The position numbers were made by a program, and so were the translations under genes. The notes beneath the pieces are model-generated. The model saw nothing but the letters and a program-made list of their open reading frames with translations, was not told where the DNA came from and did no database searches. Of a DNA stretch of 64,000 nucleotides, positions 19,972 through 31,454 are shown in pieces (position 1 is the first letter of the stretch; each line of letters opens with the position of its first letter). This DNA comes from Bacteroidota bacterium (GTDB lineage: Bacteria > Bacteroidota > Bacteroidia > Bacteroidales > F082): assembly GCA_014382445.1 (NCBI GenBank), contig JACNJS010000087.1:1-64000 (forward strand), read 5' to 3'.

Positions 19972-21522
19972 TTATTTAACATAACCCTCATGCATCCTCT
20001 TCATTCTTTGATTCCTGCGCATCTGGATTCTAATAAAACCGTAAATTATTACTAACAGCACAGGAAGCAGAAAATTCAACCACTTAATAAACACTTTTTT
20101 CGAATCACTAATTTGATCAATCGGTCGCGAAGTAATTGTTTTAGTGCGAAGGTCGATCAAGCCGGTATCATCCGAAAGCCAGTCGATTGAGTTTACCATA
20201 AGGCTTACGTTATCGGGTTGTAATTGTCGAGGGCGTTGACCGGTTCCATTTACAGCAAAGTCTCCACTGCTTACTACAATTATTTTTGCCTCGTTGTTAT
20301 CATAATTGCATTCTAACATTGCGGCAACAACCTGCTCTCCAGATTGAAAATCAACAACTGTCCAGTTCTTTTGCACATTAAATACAACAGGTAACGAAAG
20401 CAAACCCGAATTCTTAGAAGACATAGCCAGCGGAGTATATTTTGTTGTAGTATCACCAACATACCTTATAGGACTTGGAAATCCCAGCATTATTTGCTCC
20501 AGCCCTTTTGTGACGGGAAAATCAGCAAAATTTGTGATAGCCGGTAAGAATGGGAACTTAACAGGAGTTGTCATGTTAAACCTTCCGGTTTGTTGACTTA
20601 CATTTACACTTCCACAGTTGGCATCTACCAAAAATAAACTATCAACCAACAACCCTTTATTTGCAAGCCATATTTCAAAGCCTGTTTCATTCGATTCTCC
20701 TTGGAGGGTTTGTAAATTTCCGCTCATTCTGTTAAAAGCAACAAATAAGTTTCCTCCATTACTAATGTAGGAATCAAGAACTTCTATAGCTTCATAATTA
20801 AATAACTGTGTTGGTGCCGAAATAACTAATGTTTGGAACTTGTTAATGTTACGTACAGTATCCGATAAATAAACCTCTTTAACATTATAAAGCACATCGA
20901 GATCGGCCTTCACTTGTTGATAGGCAGTTAAAGGTGGTTCTCCTTGTCCCTGAACAAAGCCTATTAAAGCCTTATTAGTAACGGTTAATTTTTTAATAGC
21001 AGTAGTTAATGCATATTCTATGCTGCCCTCAGGATTAATAAATGGAATAATCTCTTTTTTATTATCAAATAATAACACAGCTCCCATAAATACTTTCTGC
21101 TGCTTTACCTCATCTTTATCACGTGCTTTAAATAACACAGGCTGAACACCAGCAGAAAGTGCATCAGTTTCAACTTCTTTATTTTCATTTGGGTTTTCAA
21201 ACTTAAATACCACATTCCCATCCGAAAGGCTATTGTATTCAATCAACATATCTTTAAAATTTCGTTTAACCTTATCTAAATCAGGAGGTAAATCTTTTGT
21301 AAAATACGCTGTAACCGTAACTGGTGTATCTAAGTTTTTTAATATCTTTTTTGTTGCATCACTTAATGAATATTGCCCTCCTTCGGATAAATCGAGGCGA
21401 ACAAAATATTTTTCTGAAATAATTACTATAACTATGAAAGAAACGATCAATAATAATGCACTCGTAGTATATGATTTCTTATTCATTTGCTGTAATTTAA
21501 AAATGGAAAACAAACTATACAT
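19972..21522 (-). CDS. gldG: GldG-family ABC transporter auxiliary/substrate-binding protein
   Basis: MNKKSYTTSALLLIVSFIVIVIISEKYFVRLDLSEGGQYSLSDATKKILKNLDTPVTVTAYFTKDLPPDL. Downstream of a GldF-like permease and GldA-like ATPase. Confidence 0.85.
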   Translation of the reverse strand: MYSLFSIFKLQQMNKKSYTTSALLLIVSFIVIVIISEKYFVRLDLSEGGQYSLSDATKKILKNLDTPVTVTAYFTKDLPPDLDKVKRNFKDMLIEYNSLSDGNVVFKFENPNENKEVETDALSAGVQPVLFKARDKDEVKQQKVFMGAVLLFDNKKEIIPFINPEGSIEYALTTAIKKLTVTNKALIGFVQGQGEPPLTAYQQVKADLDVLYNVKEVYLSDTVRNINKFQTLVISAPTQLFNYEAIEVLDSYISNGGNLFVAFNRMSGNLQTLQGESNETGFEIWLANKGLLVDSLFLVDANCGSVNVSQQTGRFNMTTPVKFPFLPAITNFADFPVTKGLEQIMLGFPSPIRYVGDTTTKYTPLAMSSKNSGLLSLPVVFNVQKNWTVVDFQSGEQVVAAMLECNYDNNEAKIIVVSSGDFAVNGTGQRPRQLQPDNVSLMVNSIDWLSDDTGLIDLRTKTITSRPIDQISDSKKVFIKWLNFLLPVLLVIIYGFIRIQMRRNQRMKRMHEGYVK

Positions 21523-22312
21523 AACGTTTTTTTATAAGCATTATCTCGGTAAATACGAGAGATAAAAATGTAATTCCGATAAAAAATAACACATCCCGTG
21601 AATCGATAACGCCTCTTGTCATGGATTCGAAATGAGAGGATGTGCTTAAGTAATTCAACAAATATCCGGCAAATCCAAAAAGGTTTTGGCCTAACATCTG
21701 AAAAATTATTTGAAAGAATATTCCAATAAACAATGCAAGCAGATAGCTAACAATTTGATTATTGCCGATGCTGCTAGTAAAAAGGCCAATTCCAATCATC
21801 ATGCTGCTGAATAAAATAAGAGCAACATATCCTGAAAATACCTGTCCGCCATCAACATTTCCAATTGTAGTTAAACTGATTACGTAAGGCAGTGTAAGTA
21901 TTAAAGCAACAATAATCAGCAATAGTGAGGCAGTAAATTTACCCATAATCACCTGCCAGTTTGAAATGGGTTTCGTAAGTAGCAATTCAATGGTGCCCAA
22001 ACTGTTTTCCTCCGAAAGCAGCCTCATTGTTAGTGCAGGGATGAAGAAAAACAATGTCCAATACGCAATACTAAAAAAAGGCATTAGTGTTGCCTGTTTT
22101 ATAAAAAATATATCGCTGCCATAAATCCATGTGAAAAAGCCACTAAAGCCTAGAAACAGGATGAGCAGGATATATGCCATTAACGAATCGAAATAGGCTT
22201 GTAATTCCCTTTTTGTAATTATCAATATTTTTTTCATATCATTTCTATTGTTCAAGCAGTTATAATTATTCGGTTGTAAGTTCTTTAAAAATATCCTCAA
22301 GCTTTGTTTCAA
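21515..22312 (-). CDS. gldF: ABC transporter permease (GldF-like)
   Basis: MKKILIITKRELQAYFDSLMAYILLILFLGFSGFFTW...ALTMRLLSEENSLGTIELLLTKPISNWQVIMGKF. Confidence 0.85.
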   Translation of the reverse strand: MKQSLRIFLKNLQPNNYNCLNNRNDMKKILIITKRELQAYFDSLMAYILLILFLGFSGFFTWIYGSDIFFIKQATLMPFFSIAYWTLFFFIPALTMRLLSEENSLGTIELLLTKPISNWQVIMGKFTASLLLIIVALILTLPYVISLTTIGNVDGGQVFSGYVALILFSSMMIGIGLFTSSIGNNQIVSYLLALFIGIFFQIIFQMLGQNLFGFAGYLLNYLSTSSHFESMTRGVIDSRDVLFFIGITFLSLVFTEIMLIKKRYV

Positions 22313-23195
22313 CCGGTATTAGCTCAGTTAACACCCAGTTATTTTTAACACAAAAGTTGAAAACAAATGCGGCAAGTTTCTTTTTAGGATTACCATCCAA
22401 CAATAATCGCATATTATCGGCATCATAAATATCTACCATATCAACCCCGTCAATTTCCTTTAAAGCATTATAAATCGTATTTATATCTGCGCCCTCTATT
22501 CTTAAACGAAGTACATCTTTTCCCTGGGCTTGTTTGCGTAAATCAGCGGTAGTGCCATCAGCAACAATCTTACCTTTATTGATAATTAGAATTCTGTCGC
22601 AAGTAGCTTCAACTTCAGCAAGGATATGAGAGCTAAGTATAACTGTTTTTTCACGACCAATTCTTCTTATCAAATCTCTAATTTCGATAATCTGATTAGG
22701 GTCCAGTCCACTTGTTGGTTCATCCAATACCAGAACATCAGGTTTGTGAATTAATGCCTGAGCAAGTCCAACGCGTTGCTTATATCCTTTTGACAGCTCG
22801 TTAATCTTTTTATGCTTCTCGGCGTCTAAACCGCATATTTCAATCACCGACAGTAAACTATCGTCAATATTTTCTTTTGAAATACCGTGAAGATCACCCA
22901 CAAAGCGTAAGTAGTCGATTACGGGCATGTCTTCGTACAAAGGATTGTTTTCCGGAAGATAACCAATGTTCTTTTTTACTTCTTCAGGATTTCGGTTTAC
23001 CGAGTATTCTCCAACATAAATATTTCCGCTGTTGGGTATCAGAAATGTGGTTATCGCTTTCATGGTCGTGGTTTTGCCGGCTCCATTCGGACCTAAAAAC
23101 CCCAACACTTCACCTGTTTTTACTGTAAAAGAAATATTGTCGACCGCTTTTTGTGACCCGTATTTCTTTACAAGATTTTCAACAATAATGTCCAT
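22266..23195 (-). CDS. gldA: ABC transporter ATP-binding protein (GldA-like)
   Basis: Walker A GPNGAGKTT, signature LSKGYKQRVGLAQAL, Walker B VLVLDEPTSGLDP. Confidence 0.88.
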   Translation of the reverse strand: MDIIVENLVKKYGSQKAVDNISFTVKTGEVLGFLGPNGAGKTTTMKAITTFLIPNSGNIYVGEYSVNRNPEEVKKNIGYLPENNPLYEDMPVIDYLRFVGDLHGISKENIDDSLLSVIEICGLDAEKHKKINELSKGYKQRVGLAQALIHKPDVLVLDEPTSGLDPNQIIEIRDLIRRIGREKTVILSSHILAEVEATCDRILIINKGKIVADGTTADLRKQAQGKDVLRLRIEGADINTIYNALKEIDGVDMVDIYDADNMRLLLDGNPKKKLAAFVFNFCVKNNWVLTELIPVETKLEDIFKELTTE

Positions 23196-23377
23196 AAATA
23201 AGAATTAGTTAGTACACAATTACTCTAAAATGACATGCAAAATAATGGATTTAGTAGGAAATATAGTATATACTGAAAAGTTTTTTAACAATTCTTAACA
23301 ATCTGCAAATTCCAATCGATTGATTTACAGCATTAAAATACGGCTGGATTATTTTAACCGTGATTGTCACTTGTTAG

Positions 23378-24010
23378 CTATTTTCTGAAAATATGTATAA
23401 CCTTTTTAGTTTCAAAAAAATCATCATTAAAATAGTCGAATATGTTGTATATATTCTTCTTAAACTTTTTTATTTCGGTTAATTCCTTTTTTACATCTCC
23501 TCCTTTTATATATAGTATACCATTCGGGATACTATTAAACGATTTGTTATGAAACTTATATGACGTCCACCTTAAAAAATCAGACAAAGAGGTTACAGCT
23601 CTGCTAATAATAAAATCAAAAGTTTTATCAACCTGTTCCATTCTTATTTGCTCAGCTTCAACATTTTTAAGCCCCAGGCTTTGTGCTACTTCATTAACAA
23701 CTTTAATTTTTTTTCCAACCGAATCCACCAGATAAAATTTAACCTCAGGAAACATAATTGCAAGAGGAATACCAGGGAAACCACCGCCAGTACCGGCATC
23801 CATTATTTCGGTAAAGTTTTTAAATTCAACAACTTTAGCAATTGAGAGAGATTGTAGTACGTGGTGCAAATAAAAATTATCCATATCCTTGCGGGAAATA
23901 ACATTTATTTGCTGATTCCAGTAATTATAAAGTTCACCCAAATGTTTAATTTGATCATTTTGTATTTCTGATAATCCCGGGAAATATTTGAAGATTAGCT
24001 CCTGATTCAT
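23378..24010 (-). CDS. rsmG: 16S rRNA (guanine527-N7)-methyltransferase
   Basis: LYNYWNQQINVISRKDMDNFYLHHVLQSLSI...IMDAGTGGGFPGIPLAIMFPEVKFYLVDSVGKKIKVV...FDFIISRAVTSL. Confidence 0.94.
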   Translation of the reverse strand: MNQELIFKYFPGLSEIQNDQIKHLGELYNYWNQQINVISRKDMDNFYLHHVLQSLSIAKVVEFKNFTEIMDAGTGGGFPGIPLAIMFPEVKFYLVDSVGKKIKVVNEVAQSLGLKNVEAEQIRMEQVDKTFDFIISRAVTSLSDFLRWTSYKFHNKSFNSIPNGILYIKGGDVKKELTEIKKFKKNIYNIFDYFNDDFFETKKVIHIFRK

Positions 24011-24147
24011 AAGTTAAATGAAAGTTTCAGGTAGTAAAAGTAGAAAAATAGCCAAATTACAAATTGAGTTGGAAATAAATATTTAAGGATATATTTCTCA
24101 TAATCATTACAAATGACTCTGGAAGGACTGCTTATGCAGACTCTTCC

Positions 24148-25218
24148 ATGTCAAATACCGGATTGTTAATAACAATGATTTGTGTAAAATTACGTTTAGT
24201 CAACTTAGTTACCTATTATTATTCAGTTAAATTTGGTTCCTACAACAAACTTACATTTTTGGACAGCCTGACTATTAAAAATACAATACTATTTCTGATA
24301 GCCGTCATAATATTGTCGGGTACAGAATTAATGGCTCAAAAAAGAATTTCACAAACTGAATACATTGTGAAATATAAAGATATTGCAATAAAAAAGCAAA
24401 AGAAGTATAATATACCTGCTTCGATAACACTTGCACAGGGTATATTGGAATCGGGTAGTGGAAATAGCAATTTGGCACGAAAAGCTAACAACCACTTCGG
24501 AATAAAATGCCATAAAGAATGGACTGGAAAAAAGTATTATATGGATGCTGAATTAAAAAATGAATGTTTCCGAAAGTACAAAAAGGTGGAAGATTCGTAC
24601 AGTGACCATTCAAAATTTCTCACACAAAGAGGCAGGTATTCTTTTTTGTTCGAATATAAAACCAATGATTACAAAAGTTGGGCACATGGTTTAAAAAAAG
24701 CTGGTTATGCTACTAATCCTAAATATCCTCAACTATTAATTAATATAATTGAACGATACAATCTTGACCAATATGATAAACAAAGTAAAAGTAGATCAAG
24801 CAAAACTAAAGTAGTAATATCTGAGACATTCGACCCCATTTCTAAATCTGATTTCAAGCAAATTGACAGCTGGACATCAGGAAGAAATATCTTTAAGAAC
24901 AACGGGAGAAAACTTATTATAATCGAAAAAGGAGATACATTCTATAGCCTTGCTGATGAATTTGAAATTTCCAGCCGGCAATTCATAAATAATAATGACC
25001 TGAAGAAAGACCACCTATTACAAATTGATGAAGTCATATATCTTGAAAAGAAAAAACGCAAAGCCGAAAGAAAATACAAATACCATATTGTACAAAGCGG
25101 CGAAACAATGCATCAAATTTCACAGTTATATGGCATCAGGTTAAAACGAATATATAAAATGAATAACTTAGGCAAAGGTGTTCAGGTAGAAGTTGGGACG
25201 AAATTAAAGTTGAGGTGA
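24148..25218 (+). CDS. Secreted glucosaminidase with C-terminal LysM domains
   Basis: YIVKYKDIAIKKQKKYNIPASITLAQGILESGSGNSNLARKANNHFGIKCHKEWTGKKYYMDAELKNECFRKY (GH73-like), then LysM-type IIEKGDTFYSLADEFEIS and HIVQSGETMHQISQLYGI. Start uncertain; the true start may be downstream. Confidence 0.88.
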   Translation: MSNTGLLITMICVKLRLVNLVTYYYSVKFGSYNKLTFLDSLTIKNTILFLIAVIILSGTELMAQKRISQTEYIVKYKDIAIKKQKKYNIPASITLAQGILESGSGNSNLARKANNHFGIKCHKEWTGKKYYMDAELKNECFRKYKKVEDSYSDHSKFLTQRGRYSFLFEYKTNDYKSWAHGLKKAGYATNPKYPQLLINIIERYNLDQYDKQSKSRSSKTKVVISETFDPISKSDFKQIDSWTSGRNIFKNNGRKLIIIEKGDTFYSLADEFEISSRQFINNNDLKKDHLLQIDEVIYLEKKKRKAERKYKYHIVQSGETMHQISQLYGIRLKRIYKMNNLGKGVQVEVGTKLKLR

Positions 25219-25289
25219 CAACCCTAAAAAGCATAAGCATCCGCTTGATGTGATATTGAATATTGTTTTAGGCACAAACGATGCTTGGG

Positions 25290-27920
25290 CTATTTGGGTA
25301 CTAATGATGCCAACTGGCGTTCAATAACCTTTTTACGAGCCTCAGCATCAGCTTGTTTTTTTTGCTCTTTTTCAACAACGGCGCCAGGAGCATTATTTAC
25401 AAACCCAGGATTTGAAAGCTTTTTTCTAACCGCATTTAAAAAGCCGTTAGTATACTTTAGTTCATCTTTAAGCTTTGTTATCTCGGCTTCAATATCGATA
25501 CTTGAGTCTACAGGAATATAAAATTCTTGAGCGCCAACAGTAAATATCAGCGAACCTTCGGGTTTTTTATCTACAATTTCAATTTTTTGGGCATTAACCA
25601 TCTTAGCTATAACAGGATAGAAAATGCATGGTGACATATCGCCATTTTTAACAAAGATTTCGATACTATCTTTCTGAGGGATATTATTGTCTATACGTAC
25701 ATTCCTTATTCCAACAATTATGCTTTCAGCACGATCAAATGCCTCAATTATACTATTATCAAAATTAGTATCAACAGGAATATTTGAGATTATAATGTCG
25801 TCACCTTCATTTCTTTCAGTTAACAAATGCCATATTTCTTCGGTGATAAACGGCATAAAAGGATGAAGAATTTTCATTAGGTTCTCAAAGAAACCAACTG
25901 TATTATTTATTGTTTCAACATCAATTGGTTGTTGATACCCAGGTTTAATGATTTCAAGATACCAGCTGCAGAAATCATTCCATATAAGTTTATATACAGC
26001 CATTAAAGCGTCTGACATCCTGTATTTTAAAAAATGATCTTCAATTTCAGCCAACGTACTGTTAAGCTTTGCATCAAACCATTGTATTCCCAGCTTGTTA
26101 TTTTCAGATTGTTTGAGGTCATTATCTACTTTCCATCCTTTTACCAATCTAAGTGCATTCCAAATCTTATTACTAAAATTTCTTCCCTGCTCACAGAGGG
26201 CGGGATCGAATGGCAAATCGTTTCCGGCCGGAGCGGTAAGTAACATCCCTATGCGCACTCCATCGGCTCCAAATTGTTTTATGAGATCGAGTGGGTCGGG
26301 AGAGTTTCCTAACATTTTCGACATTTTACGGCCGAGCTTGTCTCGCACAATGCCAGTAAAATATACATTCTTAAAAGGAATGTCGTTTTTATATTCGAGC
26401 CCTGCCATTATCATACGGGCAACCCAAAAGAAAATTATATCAGGACCGGTAACCAAATCATTTGTAGGATAATAATACTCGATATCTTTATTATCCGGTT
26501 TTCTAATTCCGTCAAAAACAGAAATAGGCCATAACCATGAAGAAAACCAGGTATCAAAAACATCCTCATCTTGCTTTAAATCAGCAACGGTTAAATTGGA
26601 GATTTTAGATAGCTCATTTGCTTTATCAAGAGCCTCATCAATAGTTTTTGCCACTACAAATTGTCCGTCGGGCAAATAATATACAGGGATCCGCTGTCCC
26701 CACCATAGTTGTCGAGAAATATTCCAATCGCGTAGATTTTCCATCCAATGACGATAAATATTTTTGAACATTGGCGGATGGAACTTAATATCACCATTCT
26801 CAACAACGTCAAGTGCTGCTTTTCCAAATTCCCCCATCTTTAAAAACCATTGTAGCGACAGTTTTGGCTCGATAACAGCATCTGTTCGTTCCGAGTAACC
26901 TACTTTGTTAATATAGTCTTCTGTTTTAACGAGATTCCCAGCCTTTTCAAGATCAATTAATATTTCACTACGAACAATAGTACGGTCTTTACCTATGTAA
27001 AGTTCAGCACTTTCGCTCATTGTGCCGTCATCATTAAAAATATCTATCGATTGGAGCTTATGCTTTATACCAAGCTCGTAATCATTTACATCGTGGGCAG
27101 GGGTTATCTTTAACGCACCAGTTCCGAATTCCCTGTCAACATAATCATCTGTTATAATTGGTACTGCTCTGTTAATAAGAGGAACTATTACTTTTTTGCC
27201 ATGAAAGTTAACAAATCTATGGTCATCGGGATGAACGCAAACCGCCGTATCTCCAAGAATAGTTTCAGGACGTGTTGTAGCGATTGTAATATAGTTATCC
27301 TCACCTTCAACCTTATATTTAAGGTAATAAAGTTTTGATTGCAGTTCTTTGTGAATTACCTCCTCATCACTTACTGCTGTTTTGGCAGTGGGATCCCAGT
27401 TTACCATACGTACACCCCTATATACTAAGCCCTTGTTATAAAGATCGATAAAAACGTCAATTACCGATTCATACATCGATTCGCTCATAGTAAATGCAGT
27501 ACGTTCCCAATCGCATGAGGCGCCAAGTTTTTTTAGCTGTTCAAGAATTATACCGCCGTGTTTATGTGTCCATTCCCAGGCATGTTCTATAAATCTATCC
27601 CGTCCGAGAGCTTCTTTACTAAGGCCTTCTTCTCTAAGTTTATTCACAACTCTGGCTTCAGTTGCTATCGAAGCATGATCGGTACCAGGAACCCAGCAGG
27701 TATTTTTTCCCTGCATTCGTGCTCTCCTGATAAGAACATCCTGTAATGTATTATTAAGCATATGACCCATATGCAGCACGCCTGTAACATTGGGAGGTGG
27801 TATTACAATTGTAAAAGGTTCCCTATCGTCAGGTACCGAATGAAAGTAGTTTTTATCCATCCAATAGCTATACCACTTATCCTCTGTTAAAGCAGGATTA
27901 TACTTGCTGGGCAATTCCAT
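25290..27920 (-). CDS. valS: Valyl-tRNA synthetase
   Basis: [63 protein letters not shown] (KMSKS-type motif). Confidence 0.97.
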   Translation of the reverse strand: MELPSKYNPALTEDKWYSYWMDKNYFHSVPDDREPFTIVIPPPNVTGVLHMGHMLNNTLQDVLIRRARMQGKNTCWVPGTDHASIATEARVVNKLREEGLSKEALGRDRFIEHAWEWTHKHGGIILEQLKKLGASCDWERTAFTMSESMYESVIDVFIDLYNKGLVYRGVRMVNWDPTAKTAVSDEEVIHKELQSKLYYLKYKVEGEDNYITIATTRPETILGDTAVCVHPDDHRFVNFHGKKVIVPLINRAVPIITDDYVDREFGTGALKITPAHDVNDYELGIKHKLQSIDIFNDDGTMSESAELYIGKDRTIVRSEILIDLEKAGNLVKTEDYINKVGYSERTDAVIEPKLSLQWFLKMGEFGKAALDVVENGDIKFHPPMFKNIYRHWMENLRDWNISRQLWWGQRIPVYYLPDGQFVVAKTIDEALDKANELSKISNLTVADLKQDEDVFDTWFSSWLWPISVFDGIRKPDNKDIEYYYPTNDLVTGPDIIFFWVARMIMAGLEYKNDIPFKNVYFTGIVRDKLGRKMSKMLGNSPDPLDLIKQFGADGVRIGMLLTAPAGNDLPFDPALCEQGRNFSNKIWNALRLVKGWKVDNDLKQSENNKLGIQWFDAKLNSTLAEIEDHFLKYRMSDALMAVYKLIWNDFCSWYLEIIKPGYQQPIDVETINNTVGFFENLMKILHPFMPFITEEIWHLLTERNEGDDIIISNIPVDTNFDNSIIEAFDRAESIIVGIRNVRIDNNIPQKDSIEIFVKNGDMSPCIFYPVIAKMVNAQKIEIVDKKPEGSLIFTVGAQEFYIPVDSSIDIEAEITKLKDELKYTNGFLNAVRKKLSNPGFVNNAPGAVVEKEQKKQADAEARKKVIERQLASLVPK

Positions 27921-28060
27921 AGTAATTCAAAATTAATTTGAGTGGTAAAAATATAAAAGTTAGGGTTAAGTTTGAGGATTGAAAATCTTGTTTGTTTTCA
28001 AGTAGTTTACATAAGAGTTTGAGCATGAAATCAGAGTTTGACCTTAAGTCAAGCCCTGAC

Positions 28061-29893
28061 TTACAAACTCTGGTTAATAAGACTTCCAGATTTCGTTAAT
28101 TTTTTTCTTTTTCTTTGCCTGGTTTTTTTACCGGCTGTCTCCTTATCTATACCTAATTTAGTATTGATATCCTTTAGCACTTTTTTATCCATACCTGGAA
28201 TAATTGTAGCTGAAATGCCGCTTTGCAACGTTTTCCATACAAAATTGCCTAACCCTTTATACATCACTCTATCAAAAAACATGTGAACAGTGCGCTTGTC
28301 TTTATCTTTTGAGGGGTTATTTGCTATTATCAACTTGTCGGCAAGCCATGTTAGCAATTTATTAGTTTCTTCGATATCACTTTTTACAAGATTTCCTTCC
28401 AAATTATGGTAGAGCATCATCAAATCACCTATAGCATACTCAGGGTTTGCTTGTGCATTAAATTTTATTCCATCAAGAATACCATTTTCAAACTTTAAAC
28501 CGATAGCAGGAAGAACTATTGGGTTAAACAATTTCATATCGCCATTACCCAACCAACCGTTAAAAGAAAAAGTATCAGCAACACTTTTCATAGGGAAAAA
28601 TAAATTTATGCCCAATGGTATTTTGTTCTGAAGTTTAGCTTGGAGTTTTATTGCCATTACTATTCCTTTTGCTATGCTGTCAGTTATTGAAGTAATATTG
28701 CTAACCTTTACATTGAAGTCACCCAAAGTGACAGTCATAGGTTCTTCCATCTTAATGTGCTGCTCGGAATAAACAAGCTCACTTTCGTTAATAATTAAAC
28801 TACCTATGTATAAATCTTGTTTAAGCGATTTTAGGAGTTGTTGGGGTAGTTTTGGTCGTTTTTCAGTATTGAATGGAAGATGCTTATCCTTGAATATATT
28901 GAGTTTCATTCGGTTAATTGCAACATGCGACAAAATAATTATTGAATTGCGGATTATATCTGCAGGATATAATGAGTGAATCTCCACCTTTTCCAATTCA
29001 CAATCAAATATTTCATCCTGATACTTGCTCATACTAACCATCTTACTCCGACCATACAAAGGTTTGATCTTTAATTTTTTAATAGCCAGGAGAGCATGGT
29101 CTGAATTAAAACTCATATCGTTAAACGAAAGTAAATATTTACCTCCAGGTAAACGAAACTGCTCATCTGACATATGCAAATCAATGTCCTTTAGTACCAA
29201 ATTAAAGCCTGCAGTGTCAGATTCATTTTTAATTAAAGCAATATTTTTAAAAAGGAGATTAAAGCTACTAATAAAAAAAACTGTGTCGTTATTGTTAATA
29301 TCTATTACATTAAGTGCGAGATTAATAATCGAAAATTTGTTAAGATTAACTCCTTCTAATCCCGGTAATACAATACTGTCGATGTTAAATTTGTCGGATT
29401 TTTCATCAGTTTTTTCTGATTTGGGAGTGCTTTTTCCTGCATTAAATAGTACTATTTCTGCATCTTTAAGAATAAAGCTACCAACATCCACCTGTCTGTA
29501 AAAAATAAAGTCAAACAGCCCTATATTTCTAACTCTAAGCGTAGGTATATTAAGTCTGATCGCAATATTTTGTTTTGCCTGCTTTTGTTTTAGTTGGTCG
29601 ATTAATGTAGTGTCGGGAATTACATGTACATCTTTTAATATCAATGTCATGGTAAATAAATTTAATTTTACATTACCAATATCAATATTATATTTCCCTT
29701 CTTCTCTATTTGCAAGTGAATTCTCTAACTTGCTTTGCAGAATATTTCCAATTATAAATTGCGCTATTAAAATTAATAACACAATTGATGCAATAACAAT
29801 TGAACTAATTACAATTAATTTCTTGTGCTTTTTTAAAATTATCATGTTTCTTAGTATTTTATGATTCGGAAAAATACTAAAAAAATTATTCAA
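28061..29893 (-). CDS. AsmA-like / DUF748-like membrane-anchored protein
   Basis: Single N-terminal TM then a long beta-rich region (GNILQSKLENSLANREEGKYNIDIGNVKLNLFTMTLILKDVHVIPDTTL). Family assignment is approximate. Confidence 0.6.
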   Translation of the reverse strand: MNNFFSIFPNHKILRNMIILKKHKKLIVISSIVIASIVLLILIAQFIIGNILQSKLENSLANREEGKYNIDIGNVKLNLFTMTLILKDVHVIPDTTLIDQLKQKQAKQNIAIRLNIPTLRVRNIGLFDFIFYRQVDVGSFILKDAEIVLFNAGKSTPKSEKTDEKSDKFNIDSIVLPGLEGVNLNKFSIINLALNVIDINNNDTVFFISSFNLLFKNIALIKNESDTAGFNLVLKDIDLHMSDEQFRLPGGKYLLSFNDMSFNSDHALLAIKKLKIKPLYGRSKMVSMSKYQDEIFDCELEKVEIHSLYPADIIRNSIIILSHVAINRMKLNIFKDKHLPFNTEKRPKLPQQLLKSLKQDLYIGSLIINESELVYSEQHIKMEEPMTVTLGDFNVKVSNITSITDSIAKGIVMAIKLQAKLQNKIPLGINLFFPMKSVADTFSFNGWLGNGDMKLFNPIVLPAIGLKFENGILDGIKFNAQANPEYAIGDLMMLYHNLEGNLVKSDIEETNKLLTWLADKLIIANNPSKDKDKRTVHMFFDRVMYKGLGNFVWKTLQSGISATIIPGMDKKVLKDINTKLGIDKETAGKKTRQRKRKKLTKSGSLINQSL

Positions 29894-29973
29894 AAAGAAA
29901 TTGATACTTTTGTTTTAGTTGCGCAGATTAAATAGCAGGTTACATTAAACTTAACTGCCCGATTAATTACACG

Positions 29974-31308
29974 CTATATGTTTATTTTTAACCACCGGTT
30001 TGATTTTAAGTACATCCACGAGACTATGCTCAACAAAAAACCATAGACTATTTCGGATGTCCATGCTCCAATAATATCCGTATTAAATTCAATTATTAAA
30101 ACATATGTATAAATAACATAAACAGCCAGAACTGCCAATTCAATTGTTAGCGAAATATTTGTTTTACCGGTACCCGATACTCCGTTTAACAGTACAAAAC
30201 CAACTGAAAGAAACAACGCGCCTAAGCTTACAACATATAAAATAGGTGCCCCTACTTCAATTAAGTCTTTTTGATTTGTATAAATTTCCATTATCATTCT
30301 GGGGGAAAACAGCCCCATACTCACAATAAATAGTACACCAAAAAAACTTAATACAGCAATTTTATATATAAGCGAAGGTACTTCGTCATGCCTTTTCATT
30401 CCAATTAAGTAACTCGTTAATGTATTAGTAGCAGTTGCAAAACCCCAAATCGGCACCATTGCGATAACATAAACGCTCCTGATTATATTTGATACCGCTA
30501 AGGCCATCTCCCCTATCTTTTCCACGAAAAGAAAAAATACAAACCAAACCGCAAGGGATACAAACTGCTGTACCATCATTGGAATTGAGATATTGAAAAT
30601 TTTCATTAGTTTTTTGAGTCTGAACCTGCTAAAACAAAACAAATCATATTTTCGGTAATCGACTTTCGCAATAGTGTAAATTATAAAATATAACATTGCC
30701 GAAATTTCAGCAATAACCGATGCTAATGCTGCACCACGAATACCCATTTCGGGCATTCCCATTTTGCCGAATATAAGAACATAATCTAAAAATATATTTA
30801 CCGCGGCAAGTACAATGGTTGTATATGTTATCACTTTCGTTTTAGCTATTCCCACATAAAACGATCTGAAAGCAATATTTATAAATGCGAAGAAAATTCC
30901 AAATGCCCTGATTTTAAGAAAATCAATGGATCCATTATAAATGGCGGTTGAATCAATTGTGTATTTGAGAATAATCACCGAGCCATACTTCAGTAAAAGA
31001 AAGACAATAACAGCCAGAAATGTCAGGAAAATGATGGTATGAATTACAACCTCTCCAATTTCCTTTAACCTTCCCTGCCCTAATCTTCTGGCAATTATAA
31101 TTTGTGCCCCAATTCCAAATCCAAGCCCTAACATAATAACAGCCAGATAAAACAATCCTCCAATTGCGCCTGCTCCAAGAGCTATTTCACCAACTCTTCC
31201 TAAAAAAGCAGTATCAGTGAAGTTTATAAGGTTCTGGGCGATACTGCCCAAAATAATGGGATAAGCTACAAGCCAAATACGGTTGTATGTAATATTGGTT
31301 TTGGTCAT
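29974..31308 (-). CDS. MATE family efflux transporter
   Basis: MTKTNITYNRIWLVAYPIILGSIAQNLINFTDTAFLGRVGEIALGAGAIGGLFYLAVIMLGLGFGIGAQIIIARRLGQG. Confidence 0.92.
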   Translation of the reverse strand: MTKTNITYNRIWLVAYPIILGSIAQNLINFTDTAFLGRVGEIALGAGAIGGLFYLAVIMLGLGFGIGAQIIIARRLGQGRLKEIGEVVIHTIIFLTFLAVIVFLLLKYGSVIILKYTIDSTAIYNGSIDFLKIRAFGIFFAFINIAFRSFYVGIAKTKVITYTTIVLAAVNIFLDYVLIFGKMGMPEMGIRGAALASVIAEISAMLYFIIYTIAKVDYRKYDLFCFSRFRLKKLMKIFNISIPMMVQQFVSLAVWFVFFLFVEKIGEMALAVSNIIRSVYVIAMVPIWGFATATNTLTSYLIGMKRHDEVPSLIYKIAVLSFFGVLFIVSMGLFSPRMIMEIYTNQKDLIEVGAPILYVVSLGALFLSVGFVLLNGVSGTGKTNISLTIELAVLAVYVIYTYVLIIEFNTDIIGAWTSEIVYGFLLSIVSWMYLKSNRWLKINI

Positions 31309-31454
31309 AAAGTGGGCAAAGATATAAAATGGTGAGTTCTATTGTTCAAAAATCCGCTGAGTGGATTTTCCTTGAAGTATGAAAGGAAAACTCTCAGCGG
31401 ATTGAAAAAATATTCTTTAACGCAATCCACTAAGACCATGCAAACTTAGCGGGT

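Noticed and set aside
19972-23195. Complete gliding-motility locus
   Set aside because: Only GldA/F/G-like ABC genes are present here; this set also exists in non-gliding Bacteroidota, so motility cannot be inferred.
24121-24147. Imperfect hairpin GGAAG..CTGC-TTAT-GCAG..CTTCC upstream of the glucosaminidase
   Set aside because: Short stems with mismatched internal loop and no T tract; could be chance in an AT-rich region.
29025-29501. 158-aa forward ORF
   Set aside because: Antisense shadow of the AsmA-like gene, no recognisable domain or promoter.
29906-29915. TACTTTTG on the plus strand resembling a -7 promoter box
   Set aside because: No plus-strand gene follows; it lies between two minus-strand genes.
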